64,000 bases of DNA from Pseudomonas sp. P7548 (lineage in GTDB: Bacteria > Pseudomonadota > Gammaproteobacteria > Pseudomonadales > Pseudomonadaceae): NCBI RefSeq assembly GCF_013386585.1, contig NZ_JACARO010000020.1:1-64000 (forward strand), in the 5' to 3' direction. Each line of letters begins with the position of its first letter. Positions within the stretch are counted from its first letter, which is position 1. Positions 7,690-16,397 of this stretch are shown piece by piece. The notes beneath the pieces are model-generated. The model did not search any database and was not told the origin of the DNA. It saw only the letters and a program-made list of their open reading frames with translations. A program made the translations under genes and the position numbers.

Positions 7690-9129
7690 TCAGTGCTGAG
7701 AAACCGCCAACTCAGCGCTATCTTCCTTGGCCCGCGTCGCCCGCACCGCCATCACCAGCGCCAGCATCGGCGCCAGGGTAAACACCGCGAACAACCAGCG
7801 CGCCGCATTGGCGACACCCGCATCGCCGGCTGCGTCGTTGATGCCCGCCATATTGGATATCACACCCGCCAATGCCGCGCCCAGCGCCATGGCGAACAGT
7901 TGCAGCGTGGTGATCGACGACGCGGCGGTGTCCTGGTCCTGGTCCTGGGCCGACGCGACTTGCAGGATGCGTGTCAGCAAGTGCGGCCAGCCCAGGCCGA
8001 TACCGAACCCCACCAGGAACAGCCCAATGCAAATGGGCGCCAGCAGCGTCCACTCACCTGCACTGGTCACCGGCGTGGTGATGGCCAGTATCACCAACCC
8101 GGCCACGATCAGCAGCGGCCCTGCAAGGATGGCGCGATGGGCGCCGCGCCCGGTCCAGCCGGAGCTGAGGATCTCCGACACCGTCCAGCCTGCCGCCATC
8201 AACGCCGCCATGTAGCCGGCCACCAGCGGTGATTGGCCGTGCAGGTGCTGCAGGAAATACGGCATGAAAATCTCGCTGCTCATGCCGATCACCAGCAGGC
8301 AGGTGGTGGCGTAGAGCGCGCAGAGCGGGGTGCTGAACTTCAGCGCATCCCTGGGCAGCAGTCGCACAGCGGCGCGGGACTCCTGGCGAATCAACAACAG
8401 CACCAGCACCGCGCAAGTTGCGATGCCCAGCAGGTTCCAGCTCGGCAGCGGCGAAACGCTACCCGCACACACCGCCAGCACGGCCGCGGCCAGCAGTATC
8501 AACTGCGGCACCGGCAGGCGTGCGGCGGTGGTCGCGGTTGGGTCCCGGGGTGGCAGCGCCCGGCTGGTGAGCAAGATGTAGGCCAGGCTTACCGGCACCA
8601 TCGCGCCAAATGCGTAACGCCAGGCGTCCAGTTCGGCAAACACGCCGCCCACGGCCGGGCCCACCAATGTCGCCACGCCCCACATGCCGGATACCAATGC
8701 CATTGCCCGAGGCCACAAGCGTTCTTCGAACACCAGTTGAATCATCGAGTAGCACAAGGCGAGCAAGACCCCGCCGCCTAGGCCCTGGATCGACCGCCCG
8801 ACCAGCATCACCGGCATGCTCGGTGCCAGGGCGCAGATCATCACGCCCGCCATGAACACCAGGGTCGCCACCGCATAGGCCAGGCGTGGCCCGGTGCGTA
8901 GCAGCAGCTTGGAGGTGAGGGCCGAGCCCAGGATCGAGGCCACCACATACAGCGTGGTGCTCCAGGCATACAGCTCCAGCCCGCCGATTTCGGCCACCAC
9001 CGAGGGCAAAATGGTGGTGGCGATATAGGTATTGGTGGCGTAGAGGGCAATGCCGCCGGAGAGGGCGAGGGAACGGGCCGCGTTTCTGCCGAGGAGCAAT
9101 TCGCCCCAACTGCTGTTTTGGGTGTCCAT
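7690..9129 (-). CDS. MFS efflux transporter
   Basis: 479-residue inner-membrane protein with 12-14 predicted spans. The drug:H+ antiporter motifs are present: motif A-like TSKLLLRTGPRLAYAVATLVF after span 2, GRSIQGLGGGVLL (motif B region) and GMWGVATLVGPAVGGVFAELDAWRYAF (motif C, G..GP..GG). It probably exports a small organic compound. ATG 9129 has AAGGA eight bases upstream; a TTG two codons earlier is too close to that site. It is divergent from the cysteine-rich regulator at 9256, with a palindrome in the shared interval, so substrate and regulator ligand may be linked. Confidence 0.88.
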   Translation of the reverse strand: MDTQNSSWGELLLGRNAARSLALSGGIALYATNTYIATTILPSVVAEIGGLELYAWSTTLYVVASILGSALTSKLLLRTGPRLAYAVATLVFMAGVMICALAPSMPVMLVGRSIQGLGGGVLLALCYSMIQLVFEERLWPRAMALVSGMWGVATLVGPAVGGVFAELDAWRYAFGAMVPVSLAYILLTSRALPPRDPTATTAARLPVPQLILLAAAVLAVCAGSVSPLPSWNLLGIATCAVLVLLLIRQESRAAVRLLPRDALKFSTPLCALYATTCLLVIGMSSEIFMPYFLQHLHGQSPLVAGYMAALMAAGWTVSEILSSGWTGRGAHRAILAGPLLIVAGLVILAITTPVTSAGEWTLLAPICIGLFLVGFGIGLGWPHLLTRILQVASAQDQDQDTAASSITTLQLFAMALGAALAGVISNMAGINDAAGDAGVANAARWLFAVFTLAPMLALVMAVRATRAKEDSAELAVSQH

Positions 9130-9202
9130 CCACAATTCCTTGTCATACGGGCGCTGAAAAGCCCAATGGTTTGCATGAGCGACAGGCTTGGGTTAATTTG
9201 CC

Positions 9203-9238
9203 AAGCAATTGCTTTGAATATTGCGGCGGGGCTAAATA
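9203..9238 (+). promoter_or_regulatory. Candidate operator and promoter in the MFS/regulator interval
   Basis: AAGCAATTGCTT (9203-9214) is a perfect 12-base palindrome. Its right half contains TTGCTT (9209-9214), a possible -35 paired with TAAATA (9233-9238) across an 18-base spacer. This would drive the plus-strand regulator and place its operator on its own promoter. The dyad argues that this stretch is non-coding, which helps to place the start of the downstream gene after it. Confidence 0.5.
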
Positions 9239-9255
9239 TTTTGTCAAGAAATGAC

Positions 9256-9885
9256 TTGGAAAATTCATCGGCGTCTGCGGCAGACCGTGTATTGCACCTG
9301 CTCAAGACCCGTGGCCCGCAGCTGGCCGCCGATGCGGGCGTATTTCTAGGCACCAGCGGGGAGGCTGCGCGCCAGCAACTGGTGAAACTGGCGGCCAGCG
9401 GCCTGGTGCAAGCCACCTCCGAAGTGCGAGGGGTGGGACGCCCGACCCAAGTGTGGCAACTCACGGCCCAGGGGCATGCACGCTTTCCGGACACCCATTC
9501 GGACCTGACCCTGCAACTGCTGCAGACCGTGCGAGAAACCTTTGGCGAGGCTGCCATCGATCGCCTGATCGACGTGCGCGAGCGTCAGACCCAGGCCCTG
9601 TACGAGCAAGAGATGGAAGGGTTGACGGACCTGAAGGCACGGGTCGAACGGCTGGCCACGCTGCGAACCCGTGAAGGCTACATGGCCGAATGGAGCGAAC
9701 AACCCGATGGCGCCTTGATCCTGGTGGAAAACCACTGCCCGATCTGTGCAGCGGCCACGGCATGCCAGGGCTTTTGCCGGGCGGAGTTGCAGGTGTTCGA
9801 GCAGGTGTTGCAAGCCAAAGTGGAGCGGGTGGAACACATTCAACTGGGGGCGAGGCGGTGTGCTTATCGGGTATGCCCGGCCTGA
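9256..9885 (+). CDS. Winged-helix regulator with C-terminal cysteine cluster
   Basis: DNA-binding regulator with N-terminal winged helix (AADRVLHLLKTRGPQLAAD, GEAARQQLVKLAASGLV, wing GVGRPTQVWQLT) and a C-terminal cluster of six cysteines. These are Cys161, 164, 170 and 174 in a CX2CX5CX3C pattern, followed by Cys202 and 207. The arrangement recalls SufR/DeoR-like regulators that bind an Fe-S cluster or metal. The start is uncertain. The frame is open upstream to 9118, but that part contains the palindrome and promoter-like boxes, so TTG 9256 (after CAAGAA) is the best guess; ATG 9166 is the alternative. It is divergent from the MFS pump and probably controls it. Confidence 0.8.
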   Translation: MENSSASAADRVLHLLKTRGPQLAADAGVFLGTSGEAARQQLVKLAASGLVQATSEVRGVGRPTQVWQLTAQGHARFPDTHSDLTLQLLQTVRETFGEAAIDRLIDVRERQTQALYEQEMEGLTDLKARVERLATLRTREGYMAEWSEQPDGALILVENHCPICAAATACQGFCRAELQVFEQVLQAKVERVEHIQLGARRCAYRVCPA

Positions 9886-9933
9886 GTGCTCTGTGGCACG
9901 TTAATGGTGTTTCTCCAGTAGCCGTGACATCAT

Positions 9934-9952
9934 TAGGCCATTACTTGGCCTA
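9934..9952. promoter_or_regulatory. Inverted repeat before the DUF4238 gene
   Basis: TAGGCCA and TGGCCTA form a perfect 7-bp hairpin with a 5-base loop. It ends 16 bases before ATG 9969. It could be an operator, an attenuator, or a terminator of the preceding regulator gene; there is no T-run to favour the last. Confidence 0.35.
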
Positions 9953-9968
9953 GGATACGTTAGTACTC

Positions 9969-10919
9969 ATGGAAGAAAAAATTCGTCAACACTATGTCAG
10001 CAGATTTTATCTCGATAGCTGGGCTACCCAAGATTCGAATGGTGATTCATGGATCTGGGTCCACAACAAAAAAGATAAAAACACTTATAAAACAGCTAAC
10101 TTAAAGAAGGTTGCCCAGCAGAATAGGTTTTATCGGGTTGAGATTGATGAGGTTGTATGGGGGATGTTGAGTTACTACTTCGCTCCTTTGCAAGGTGAGC
10201 CGTTTGTGGCTGAGATGTTACACAAAATAAACCAGTTGCGTTTGGTGAATGCTTATAGAGTTTCCGGGCTTGAAAGGCACGAGAAGTTGGCACCTCTGGA
10301 AACAAACTTTCTCGAGGATATGTATTCCGCATTGGAAAGTGAGTTTGCATATACCGTTGCTGCAATGAGTGCTAGGCCTGAAAATATGAATGTCGCAGTT
10401 GAAGAAGATGCTGAAAGACATCACGACAACTTGTTAAAGTTGATAGCGAGTCAATATTTTCGTACGCGACGCGCCCGAAAGGCAGTTATAGATCTAACGA
10501 AAGATATGTATCTGGAAAGCGTGAATGGGACGGAAAAGCTCACGCCTGTTCAGGTAGAAACTGTGACCAAGGTTATTCTTTTTGTTGAGTCGATTAGGCT
10601 CGCAAATAATTTAATTAGAACTGGTTTTACGCTTTCGCTGGATCACAATGCAAGTGATCTGGATCTTGTGACCAGCAGCAATCCGGTGTGGGGGAATGTG
10701 GAGGATCGAGAAGAAAAAGAAGATGTAAGCTCCTTTAAGGCGGTTATGCCCCTTGCGCCAAAAGTGAATCTGCGCCTTTTTAAGTCGGACAATACTGACA
10801 GTGTTTTTCAGTTTAATAGTATTGATCGGGGCGTAGTGTATCGGCAGAACAAGCTGATCGCGGAAGCTTCCGACCTGGATGTCTATGCGACTACGAAACA
10901 GCAACTAAATATGTTCTAG
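9969..10919 (+). CDS. DUF4238 domain protein
   Basis: 316-residue protein opening with the DUF4238 signature: MEEKIRQHYVSRFYLDSWA matches the 'HYVPRFYLRNFA' hallmark near the N-terminus. The rest is mostly charged helices (ESEFAYTVAAM, HHDNLLKLIASQYFRTRRARK). A later segment (LDHNASDLDLVTSSNPVW) matches the usual DUF4238 strand region around a 'tSD.Pv' motif. No function is established for the family. Codon use is clearly AT-richer than the flanks, with many AAA/GAA/ATA codons, pointing to recent acquisition. It stands alone, bounded by a hairpin upstream and a strong terminator downstream. Confidence 0.85.
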   Translation: MEEKIRQHYVSRFYLDSWATQDSNGDSWIWVHNKKDKNTYKTANLKKVAQQNRFYRVEIDEVVWGMLSYYFAPLQGEPFVAEMLHKINQLRLVNAYRVSGLERHEKLAPLETNFLEDMYSALESEFAYTVAAMSARPENMNVAVEEDAERHHDNLLKLIASQYFRTRRARKAVIDLTKDMYLESVNGTEKLTPVQVETVTKVILFVESIRLANNLIRTGFTLSLDHNASDLDLVTSSNPVWGNVEDREEKEDVSSFKAVMPLAPKVNLRLFKSDNTDSVFQFNSIDRGVVYRQNKLIAEASDLDVYATTKQQLNMF

Positions 10920-10936
10920 CTTTCGTGGCTTGCACC

Positions 10937-10975
10937 TATGAGGCACCGCCCACTTAGGCGGTGCCTCATAGTTGT
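10937..10975. terminator. Strong 14-bp terminator hairpin
   Basis: TATGAGGCACCGCC (10937-10950) pairs perfectly with GGCGGTGCCTCATA (10957-10970) around a 6-base loop, followed by GTTGTTT. It starts 17 bases after the DUF4238 stop codon. Confidence 0.85.
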
Positions 10976-11112
10976 TTGCCGTAGGTTTTCATTTAGTGCT
11001 TGTTGCATCCTCGCCATACCTGCAGATTTGGCTGTGGTGGGGGCCTGCTACCCGCTAGGGAGCAATGCTTATGGAAATGAGATCAGTATTGAAGAAAATG
11101 CTTCGGAACTGT

Positions 11113-12606
11113 TCACTGATGAAACCTCCGCCCCAACGCATCCAGCCGCACCGCAATCACCGGCAACTGCTCACTGCTCCTCGCCAACATTTCCACGTCG
11201 TCCGCCGTGTTCTGGGCAATGCCTTGTACCGCCTGCAACCGCCCAACAATTTCCAGGTTGGCTGACGTCTGCTCCCGCGTCGTACTCACAATCCGCCCGT
11301 TCAACTGATCGATATGCGCGATGTCATTGCCCACGGCTTGCAGCATATCCACCGCGACCTGGCTGTCTTCCACGCACCGTTCCACCCCTTGGCGGCTGTC
11401 GTGCATGGCTTCCACGGCTTGGCGGCTGCCGTGTTGCAAGCCTTCGATGATGGTCTTGATTTCCTGGGTGGAGACGGCGGTGCGTTGCGCCAGGCTGCGC
11501 ACTTCGTCGGCGACCACGGCAAAGCCGCGGCCTTGTTCGCCAGCGCGGGCAGCTTCGATGGCGGCGTTGAGGGCGAGGAGGTTGGTCTGGTTGGCGATGC
11601 TGCTGATCACTTCGAGCACGGTGCCGATCTGTTCGGCTTGCACCGCCAGGCCTTGCACGGTTTGGTGGGTGCCGTTGAGGCGGGAGGCCAATTGGGTGAT
11701 TTCGTGCTGCGCGCGGCCGACACTTTGCTGGCCGCGCACGATTTGCTGGCTGGCCTTGCCCGCGTGTTCGACGGCTTGTTCGACGTGCACGGCGATGTGG
11801 CCCATGGCGTCTTCCATGCGCTGCATCGAGCCGGTCATCTGGGTGATTTCCGCCAGTTGGTGCCGCGCACCTTTTTCCAGGGTGCCGCTGGCGCTGGCGA
11901 GTTCCTGGCCCAGTTGGCCGAGGCCGTGGGAGTCGCGGGTGACGCCATCGATCAGGTGGGTGATCTGCTGCAGGAAGTGATCAAAGCGCTTGGCCAAAGA
12001 CACATGCACCTTGCCTTCGCCCTGGCTGGCCTGCGAGGTGAATTGAGAGGTGACGGCCAGCATTTTTTCGAGCATTTCCTGGCTCTCGACCGCTTCGGCC
12101 TGGCTATGCACGGCGAGGTAGAGCAGGGCGACGGTTTCCATCACCACGTAGAACGCATGCACGAATACCATGCCCCAGCCGCCGTGATGATCCATCACAA
12201 ACACCGGAAAACCCTGATGCTGCAAGGCATGGAACACCACGTGGTGCACGGCGATGGTGAGGGCGGCCACCAGGATCGGCAGCCAGTCGCGGTAAAACGT
12301 GAGCACGGCGAGCAAGGCGAAGATGCCGAAGTGGGATTCGATCACGCCCTGGGCCTGGTTGATGTGCAGGGCGGCCATGACCATCAGGCCTGCGCCGAGT
12401 GCGCAGCGCATCACGCGGGTGCCTGAAAGGGCACGGTAAAGCGCGGTCAGCACGACAGCGGTGCCGCCGCCGATGACCACCGCTTGCAGCAAGGTGTCGT
12501 GCCAGAACGCCAGGCCCACGGAGAACACAAACATCAGCCAGATCAACGCCAGCATGATGCGGTCGGCCTTGCGGTAATGCTCGAGAAAACGCGTACGGAC
12601 AGGCAT
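11113..12606 (-). CDS. Methyl-accepting chemotaxis protein with multi-span N-terminus
   Basis: 497 residues. The first ~180 contain about five or six hydrophobic segments (for example [18 protein letters not shown]) with little periplasmic sequence, instead of the usual ligand-binding domain. The cytoplasmic half is a coiled coil with the conserved receptor tip [20 protein letters not shown], then [20 protein letters not shown]. Such receptors sense membrane-linked or small diffusible signals, or energy state, by inference. No HAMP domain is obvious. No pentapeptide CheR tether is seen at the C-terminus (GRRFHQ). It is a single gene on the minus strand. Confidence 0.92.
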   Translation of the reverse strand: MPVRTRFLEHYRKADRIMLALIWLMFVFSVGLAFWHDTLLQAVVIGGGTAVVLTALYRALSGTRVMRCALGAGLMVMAALHINQAQGVIESHFGIFALLAVLTFYRDWLPILVAALTIAVHHVVFHALQHQGFPVFVMDHHGGWGMVFVHAFYVVMETVALLYLAVHSQAEAVESQEMLEKMLAVTSQFTSQASQGEGKVHVSLAKRFDHFLQQITHLIDGVTRDSHGLGQLGQELASASGTLEKGARHQLAEITQMTGSMQRMEDAMGHIAVHVEQAVEHAGKASQQIVRGQQSVGRAQHEITQLASRLNGTHQTVQGLAVQAEQIGTVLEVISSIANQTNLLALNAAIEAARAGEQGRGFAVVADEVRSLAQRTAVSTQEIKTIIEGLQHGSRQAVEAMHDSRQGVERCVEDSQVAVDMLQAVGNDIAHIDQLNGRIVSTTREQTSANLEIVGRLQAVQGIAQNTADDVEMLARSSEQLPVIAVRLDALGRRFHQ

Positions 12607-12734
12607 TCAGGCTTACTCCATGTAATCGTAAGAGGATCTGGCGTGCGCGGAGCGAGTGTTCGGATTCAATACTGCCAGTCAGTTATCGGCCTGGTCGGGC
12701 AGGACTTTAAACGGGCCTGGAGCCGTTCTGAGCC

Positions 12735-13223
12735 TCACCGCCCCGCAATCGCCACCCGACTCGTCGCCTTCACTTCCTTCAACGCCAGGCTCGACTGGAT
12801 CGACGCAATCCCCAGCTGTCGGCGCAGCACGTTCTCGACAAATTCGCTGTAGCTGTCCAGGTCCTCGGCCAGCACCTGCAGCAGGTAATCCGCATCGCCG
12901 GTGATCTTGTGGCACGCCAGCACCTGGGGCAGCTCGCGCATCACGGCCTCGAACGCGTCCGGCGCCTGGTCGGCATGGATGGCGAAGCGCACGTGTACGA
13001 AGGCCAGGATGTTCAGCCCGAGCAGCTTGCGATCGAGGTTGGCCTGGTAGTCCTTGATCACGCCTTCTTCTTCCAGGCGCTTGCGGCGACGCCAGCACGG
13101 CGTGAGGCTCAGTGACAGGCGCTCGCTGAGCTGGGCATTGGAAATGCTGGCGTCTTCCTGCAGCAGGGCGAGGATGGCGAGATCGGTGTCATCAAGAGCG
13201 ACCTGGCTGGTTTTATTTTTCAT
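12735..13223 (-). CDS. Lrp/AsnC family transcriptional regulator
   Basis: 162-residue regulator. The N-terminal helix-turn-helix spans about residues 10-60 (DDTDLAILALLQEDASISNAQLSERLSLS, then the recognition helix LTPCWRRRKRLEEEGVI). The C-terminal RAM ligand-binding domain follows (ILAFVHVRFAIH, CHKITGDADYLLQVLAEDLDSYSEF). The 'GDADYLL' motif is typical of the amino-acid effector site. It is divergent from an acetylpolyamine amidohydrolase and an amino-acid permease, so it most likely controls them in response to an amino acid or amine. Confidence 0.93.
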   Translation of the reverse strand: MKNKTSQVALDDTDLAILALLQEDASISNAQLSERLSLSLTPCWRRRKRLEEEGVIKDYQANLDRKLLGLNILAFVHVRFAIHADQAPDAFEAVMRELPQVLACHKITGDADYLLQVLAEDLDSYSEFVENVLRRQLGIASIQSSLALKEVKATSRVAIAGR

Positions 13224-13344
13224 ATATCGACGCCTTAAGGGTAAAAAACACCGAATAACCTAACAGCGAGGGAAGTAAAAGCAAAGAAAGCCCCGCCCCG
13301 CCAGAACAAAATAGACCCTGTCTTTTACTGGCGGAACCTCAGCA

Positions 13345-14379
13345 ATGTTGACTGTTTTTAGTGATGACCACCGTTTGCACCATGGCACCGAATTGAAAGA
13401 TGGCGTGCTCAAACCCTCGTTCGAACAACCGAGCCGTGCGGACACGGTGCGTGACCGGGTGCAACGGGTAGGGCTGGGCGAGATCATCGTGCCGCGCACC
13501 TTCGACCGTGCCTGCTATGTCAATGCCCACAGCGAGCGCTATGTGACCTTCCTCGAAACCGCCTGGGCCGAATGGACCGCCATTGGCCGCAGCCATGACG
13601 CGCTGCCGTTGGTATGGCCGGTGCGTGACCTGGCCAACCAGCAAGTGCCGGACTTCATTGATGGCAAGCTGGGCTTTTTCGCCATGGACGCTGGCTCGCC
13701 GATCACCCGCACCACCTGGAACGCGGTGAAAACCAGCGCAGACATCGCACTGACCGGCCTGGCGCTGATCGATGAAGGCCAGCACAGCGCCTTTGCCCTG
13801 TGCCGTCCACCGGGGCACCATGCGGCGCGCGAATACATGGGCGGTTATTGCTACCTCAACAACGCTGCGATTGCCGCGCAACAGGCCATCACCCAGGGCG
13901 CCCGGCGCGTGGCGGTGCTGGACGTGGACTTCCACCATGGCAACGGCACGCAGAACATTTTCTATGACCGCCCCGATGTGATGTTCATCTCGCTGCACGG
14001 TGAGCCGAGCGTGTCCTATCCGTACTTTTCCGGGCATGCCCACGAGCGCGGTGCCGGGGCGGGAGAGGGCTTCAACCTCAATTACCCGTTGCCGAAAAAC
14101 ACCGACTGGGCCGGCTACCAAATCGCCTTGCTCAACGCCTGTCGGCAATTGAAAAACTTCGCCCCCGAGGTGCTGGTGATTTCCCTGGGCGTCGACACCT
14201 TCAAGGACGACCCCATCAGCCACTTCCTGCTCGATAGCCCGGACTTCATTGGCATGGGCGAACTCATCGCCGGGGTCGGCGTGCCGACGCTGTTCGTGAT
14301 GGAGGGCGGCTACATGGTCGATGAGATCGGCATCAACGCCGTCAATGTGCTGCATGGCTTCGAAAACAAGAGCGCCTGA
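13345..14379 (+). CDS. Acetylpolyamine amidohydrolase (class II HDAC-like)
   Basis: 344-residue zinc amidohydrolase of the arginase/deacetylase fold. It deacetylates N-acetylated polyamines such as acetylputrescine or acetylcadaverine. The active-site residues fall at the same numbers as in the Mycoplana ramosa enzyme: His158-His159 (RPPGHHA), zinc ligands Asp195 and His197 (DVDFHHGNG) and Asp284 (LGVDTFKDD), and catalytic Tyr323 (EGGYMVDE). Length is also close (about 341 aa), so the call is firm. P. aeruginosa has related enzymes (AphA, AphB), but I cannot say which one this matches. It is followed 59 bases later by an amino-acid permease and is divergent from an Lrp regulator, suggesting uptake and catabolism of amines or amino acids. 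Confidence 0.92.
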   Translation: MLTVFSDDHRLHHGTELKDGVLKPSFEQPSRADTVRDRVQRVGLGEIIVPRTFDRACYVNAHSERYVTFLETAWAEWTAIGRSHDALPLVWPVRDLANQQVPDFIDGKLGFFAMDAGSPITRTTWNAVKTSADIALTGLALIDEGQHSAFALCRPPGHHAAREYMGGYCYLNNAAIAAQQAITQGARRVAVLDVDFHHGNGTQNIFYDRPDVMFISLHGEPSVSYPYFSGHAHERGAGAGEGFNLNYPLPKNTDWAGYQIALLNACRQLKNFAPEVLVISLGVDTFKDDPISHFLLDSPDFIGMGELIAGVGVPTLFVMEGGYMVDEIGINAVNVLHGFENKSA

Positions 14380-14438
14380 GCGCCACCGTTCAATCCTTTT
14401 TTCTGCCAAAACTCAAAAACATAACAAGAGGTTTTGTG

Positions 14439-15854
14439 ATGAAAACAACCACGCCCGGGCTTGCCGAAAAGCCTGCGTTGCAACGCACTTTGAGTAACCG
14501 CCACATCCAGCTGATGGCCATGGGCGGTGCGATCGGCACCGGCCTGTTCATGGGCTCGGGCAAGATCATTGCGCTGTCCGGCACCTCGATCCTGCTGATC
14601 TACATGATCATCGGGCTGTTCGTGTATTTCGTGATGCGCGCCATGGGCGAGTTGCTGCTCTCCAACCTCAACTTCAAGAGTTTTGCCGACTTTGCCGGTG
14701 CGTACCTGGGGCCGCGCGCGGCGTTTTTCCTGGGCTGGTCGTACTGGTTGAGCTGGAGCGTGGCGGTGGTGGGGGATGCGGTGGTGGTCGGCGGCTTCTT
14801 CCAGTACTGGTTCCCGCACGTGCCGGCGTGGATGCCCGCCGTGGGCATGCTGCTGACGCTGTTCGCGCTGAACGTGCTCACGGTCAAGCTGTTTGGCGAG
14901 GTCGAGTTCTGGTTCGCGATCATCAAGATCATCGCCGTGGTCACGCTGATAGCCGTGAGTGCGGTGCTGATTGCCTCCTCCTTTGTCTCACCCACCGGCG
15001 TCACCGCCTCGCTGGGGCATTTGCTGGATCGGCAAGCGGCGTTCCCCAATGGGTTGTTCGGCTTTTTTGCCGGCTTCCAGATGGCGATCTTTTCCTTCGC
15101 CGGCACCGAGCTGATCGGCACCGCAGCGGCCGAATCCCGTGCCCCGGAGAAGACCTTGCCCAAGGCGATCAACTCGATCCCGCTGCGCATCATCCTGTTC
15201 TATGTGCTGGCCCTGGCGTGCATCATTGCGGTCACCTCGTGGCAGCAGGTGTCGCCCAGTAAGAGCCCGTTCGTGGAGTTGTTCTTGGTGGCGGGGTTTC
15301 CGGCGGCGGCGGGTATCGTCAACTTCGTGGTGCTGACCTCGGCGGCGTCGTCGGCCAACAGTGGCGTGTTCTCCGCCAGCCGCATGCTGTTCGGCCTGGC
15401 AGACCTTGGGGATGCGCCGGGGATCTTCCGACGGCTGTCCACCCGCAGCGTGCCGTTTATCAGCCTGGCGTTTACCACGCTGTTGATGCTGTTGGGCCTG
15501 GTGTTGCTGTTTGTGGTGCCGGAGGTGATGACCGCGTTTACGATCGTGTCGACGGTCTCGGCGATCTTGGTGATTTTTACCTGGTCGACTATTCTCGCCT
15601 CCTACATTGCCTACCGTAAAAAACGCCCGGATCTGCACGCCAAATCCCTCTACAAAATGCCCGGTGGCGTGCCAATGGCCTGGTTCTCCCTGGGGTTCCT
15701 GGCGTTCGTGCTGTGCCTGCTGGCCTTGCGCCCGGACACGCGACTGGCATTGTGCGTGATGCCCGCATGGTTTATCTGGCTGGGGATTGCCTACCAGCTG
15801 TCGCAGGTTCGCAATCGGTTCAACGCCCGGGTAACGGAGGGCAGGGCGCTATAG
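14439..15854 (+). CDS. AAT-family amino acid permease
   Basis: 471 residues with about 12 spans. The N-terminal motif LSNRHIQLMAMGGAIGTGLFMGSG is diagnostic of the amino acid transporter family within APC proton symporters. ESRAPEKTLPKAINSIPLRI after span 6 is also family-typical. Overall it resembles CycA-type D-alanine/D-serine/glycine permeases, but the substrate is not proven. ATG 14439 is chosen over the GTG one codon upstream because AAGAGG lies seven bases before it. It lies downstream of the acetylpolyamine amidohydrolase in the same direction. Confidence 0.93.
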   Translation: MKTTTPGLAEKPALQRTLSNRHIQLMAMGGAIGTGLFMGSGKIIALSGTSILLIYMIIGLFVYFVMRAMGELLLSNLNFKSFADFAGAYLGPRAAFFLGWSYWLSWSVAVVGDAVVVGGFFQYWFPHVPAWMPAVGMLLTLFALNVLTVKLFGEVEFWFAIIKIIAVVTLIAVSAVLIASSFVSPTGVTASLGHLLDRQAAFPNGLFGFFAGFQMAIFSFAGTELIGTAAAESRAPEKTLPKAINSIPLRIILFYVLALACIIAVTSWQQVSPSKSPFVELFLVAGFPAAAGIVNFVVLTSAASSANSGVFSASRMLFGLADLGDAPGIFRRLSTRSVPFISLAFTTLLMLLGLVLLFVVPEVMTAFTIVSTVSAILVIFTWSTILASYIAYRKKRPDLHAKSLYKMPGGVPMAWFSLGFLAFVLCLLALRPDTRLALCVMPAWFIWLGIAYQLSQVRNRFNARVTEGRAL

Positions 15855-15928
15855 TTGTTTTTACACAACGCTACGTTTAATCATGCGCGGCAATTCCTAA
15901 CCTACAAGTCAAGAAAAGGACGCTCCCC

Positions 15929-16357
15929 ATGAAAGTCAGTGCACGCAATGTATTCAAAGGCCAGGTCAGCCAGGTACAGGATGGTGCGGTCAACGCCGAA
16001 GTTGTCCTGACCCTGCCCGGTGGTGAGCAACTGGTGGCCGTCGTGACCATGGAAAGCGTGCGCAACCTGGGCATCGCCGTCGGTAAAGAAGCCGTGGCGC
16101 TGATCAAGGCACCGTGGGTGATGCTGATGACCGAGTCCAGCGACATTCGCCTGTCGGCGCGCAACTGCCTGGAAGGCAAGGTGCTGAGCGTCAACGATGG
16201 TGCGGTCAACGCTGAAGTGGTGATTGAGTTGGCCGGTGGTTCGAAGGTGTACTCCATCGTTACCCGTGATGCGGTTGCCGAACTCGGCCTGGCACCGGGC
16301 GTCAGTGCAACGGCCGTGATCAAAGCGTCGCACATCATCCTGGGCGTACCGGCCTGA
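15929..16357 (+). CDS. Molbindin with two Mop domains
   Basis: 142-residue cytosolic protein made of two tandem Mop/TOBE domains of about 68 residues. Each has the pattern LSARN...G.V..V..GAVNAEVV followed by VT...V..LG and an ALIKA/AVIKA strand. The first domain is at residues 2-67, the second at about 74-141. Molbindins bind and store molybdate or tungstate as oligomers. No modABC genes are adjacent, and upstream is the amino-acid permease. Shine-Dalgarno AAGGA lies before ATG 15929. Confidence 0.93.
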   Translation: MKVSARNVFKGQVSQVQDGAVNAEVVLTLPGGEQLVAVVTMESVRNLGIAVGKEAVALIKAPWVMLMTESSDIRLSARNCLEGKVLSVNDGAVNAEVVIELAGGSKVYSIVTRDAVAELGLAPGVSATAVIKASHIILGVPA

Positions 16358-16364
16358 TGAAAAA

Positions 16365-16396
16365 CGTGGAGGTCCGGTGACACCCGGACCTCCGCG
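16365..16396. terminator. Bidirectional terminator between molbindin and P460 genes
   Basis: GGAGGTCCGG (16368-16377) pairs with CCGGACCTCC (16384-16393) around a 6-base loop, with further outer pairing. The A-run before the stem (GAAAAAC) reads as a T-run for the minus-strand gene that ends at 16398. The hairpin serves two convergent genes. Confidence 0.8.
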
Positions 16397-16397
16397 C

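Noticed and set aside
10938..11450. Plus-strand open frame after the DUF4238 terminator
   Set aside because: Begins inside the terminator stem and runs antisense into the chemoreceptor gene. The middle ([25 protein letters not shown]) has a coding-like look, possibly a fossil fragment, but without a start or end.
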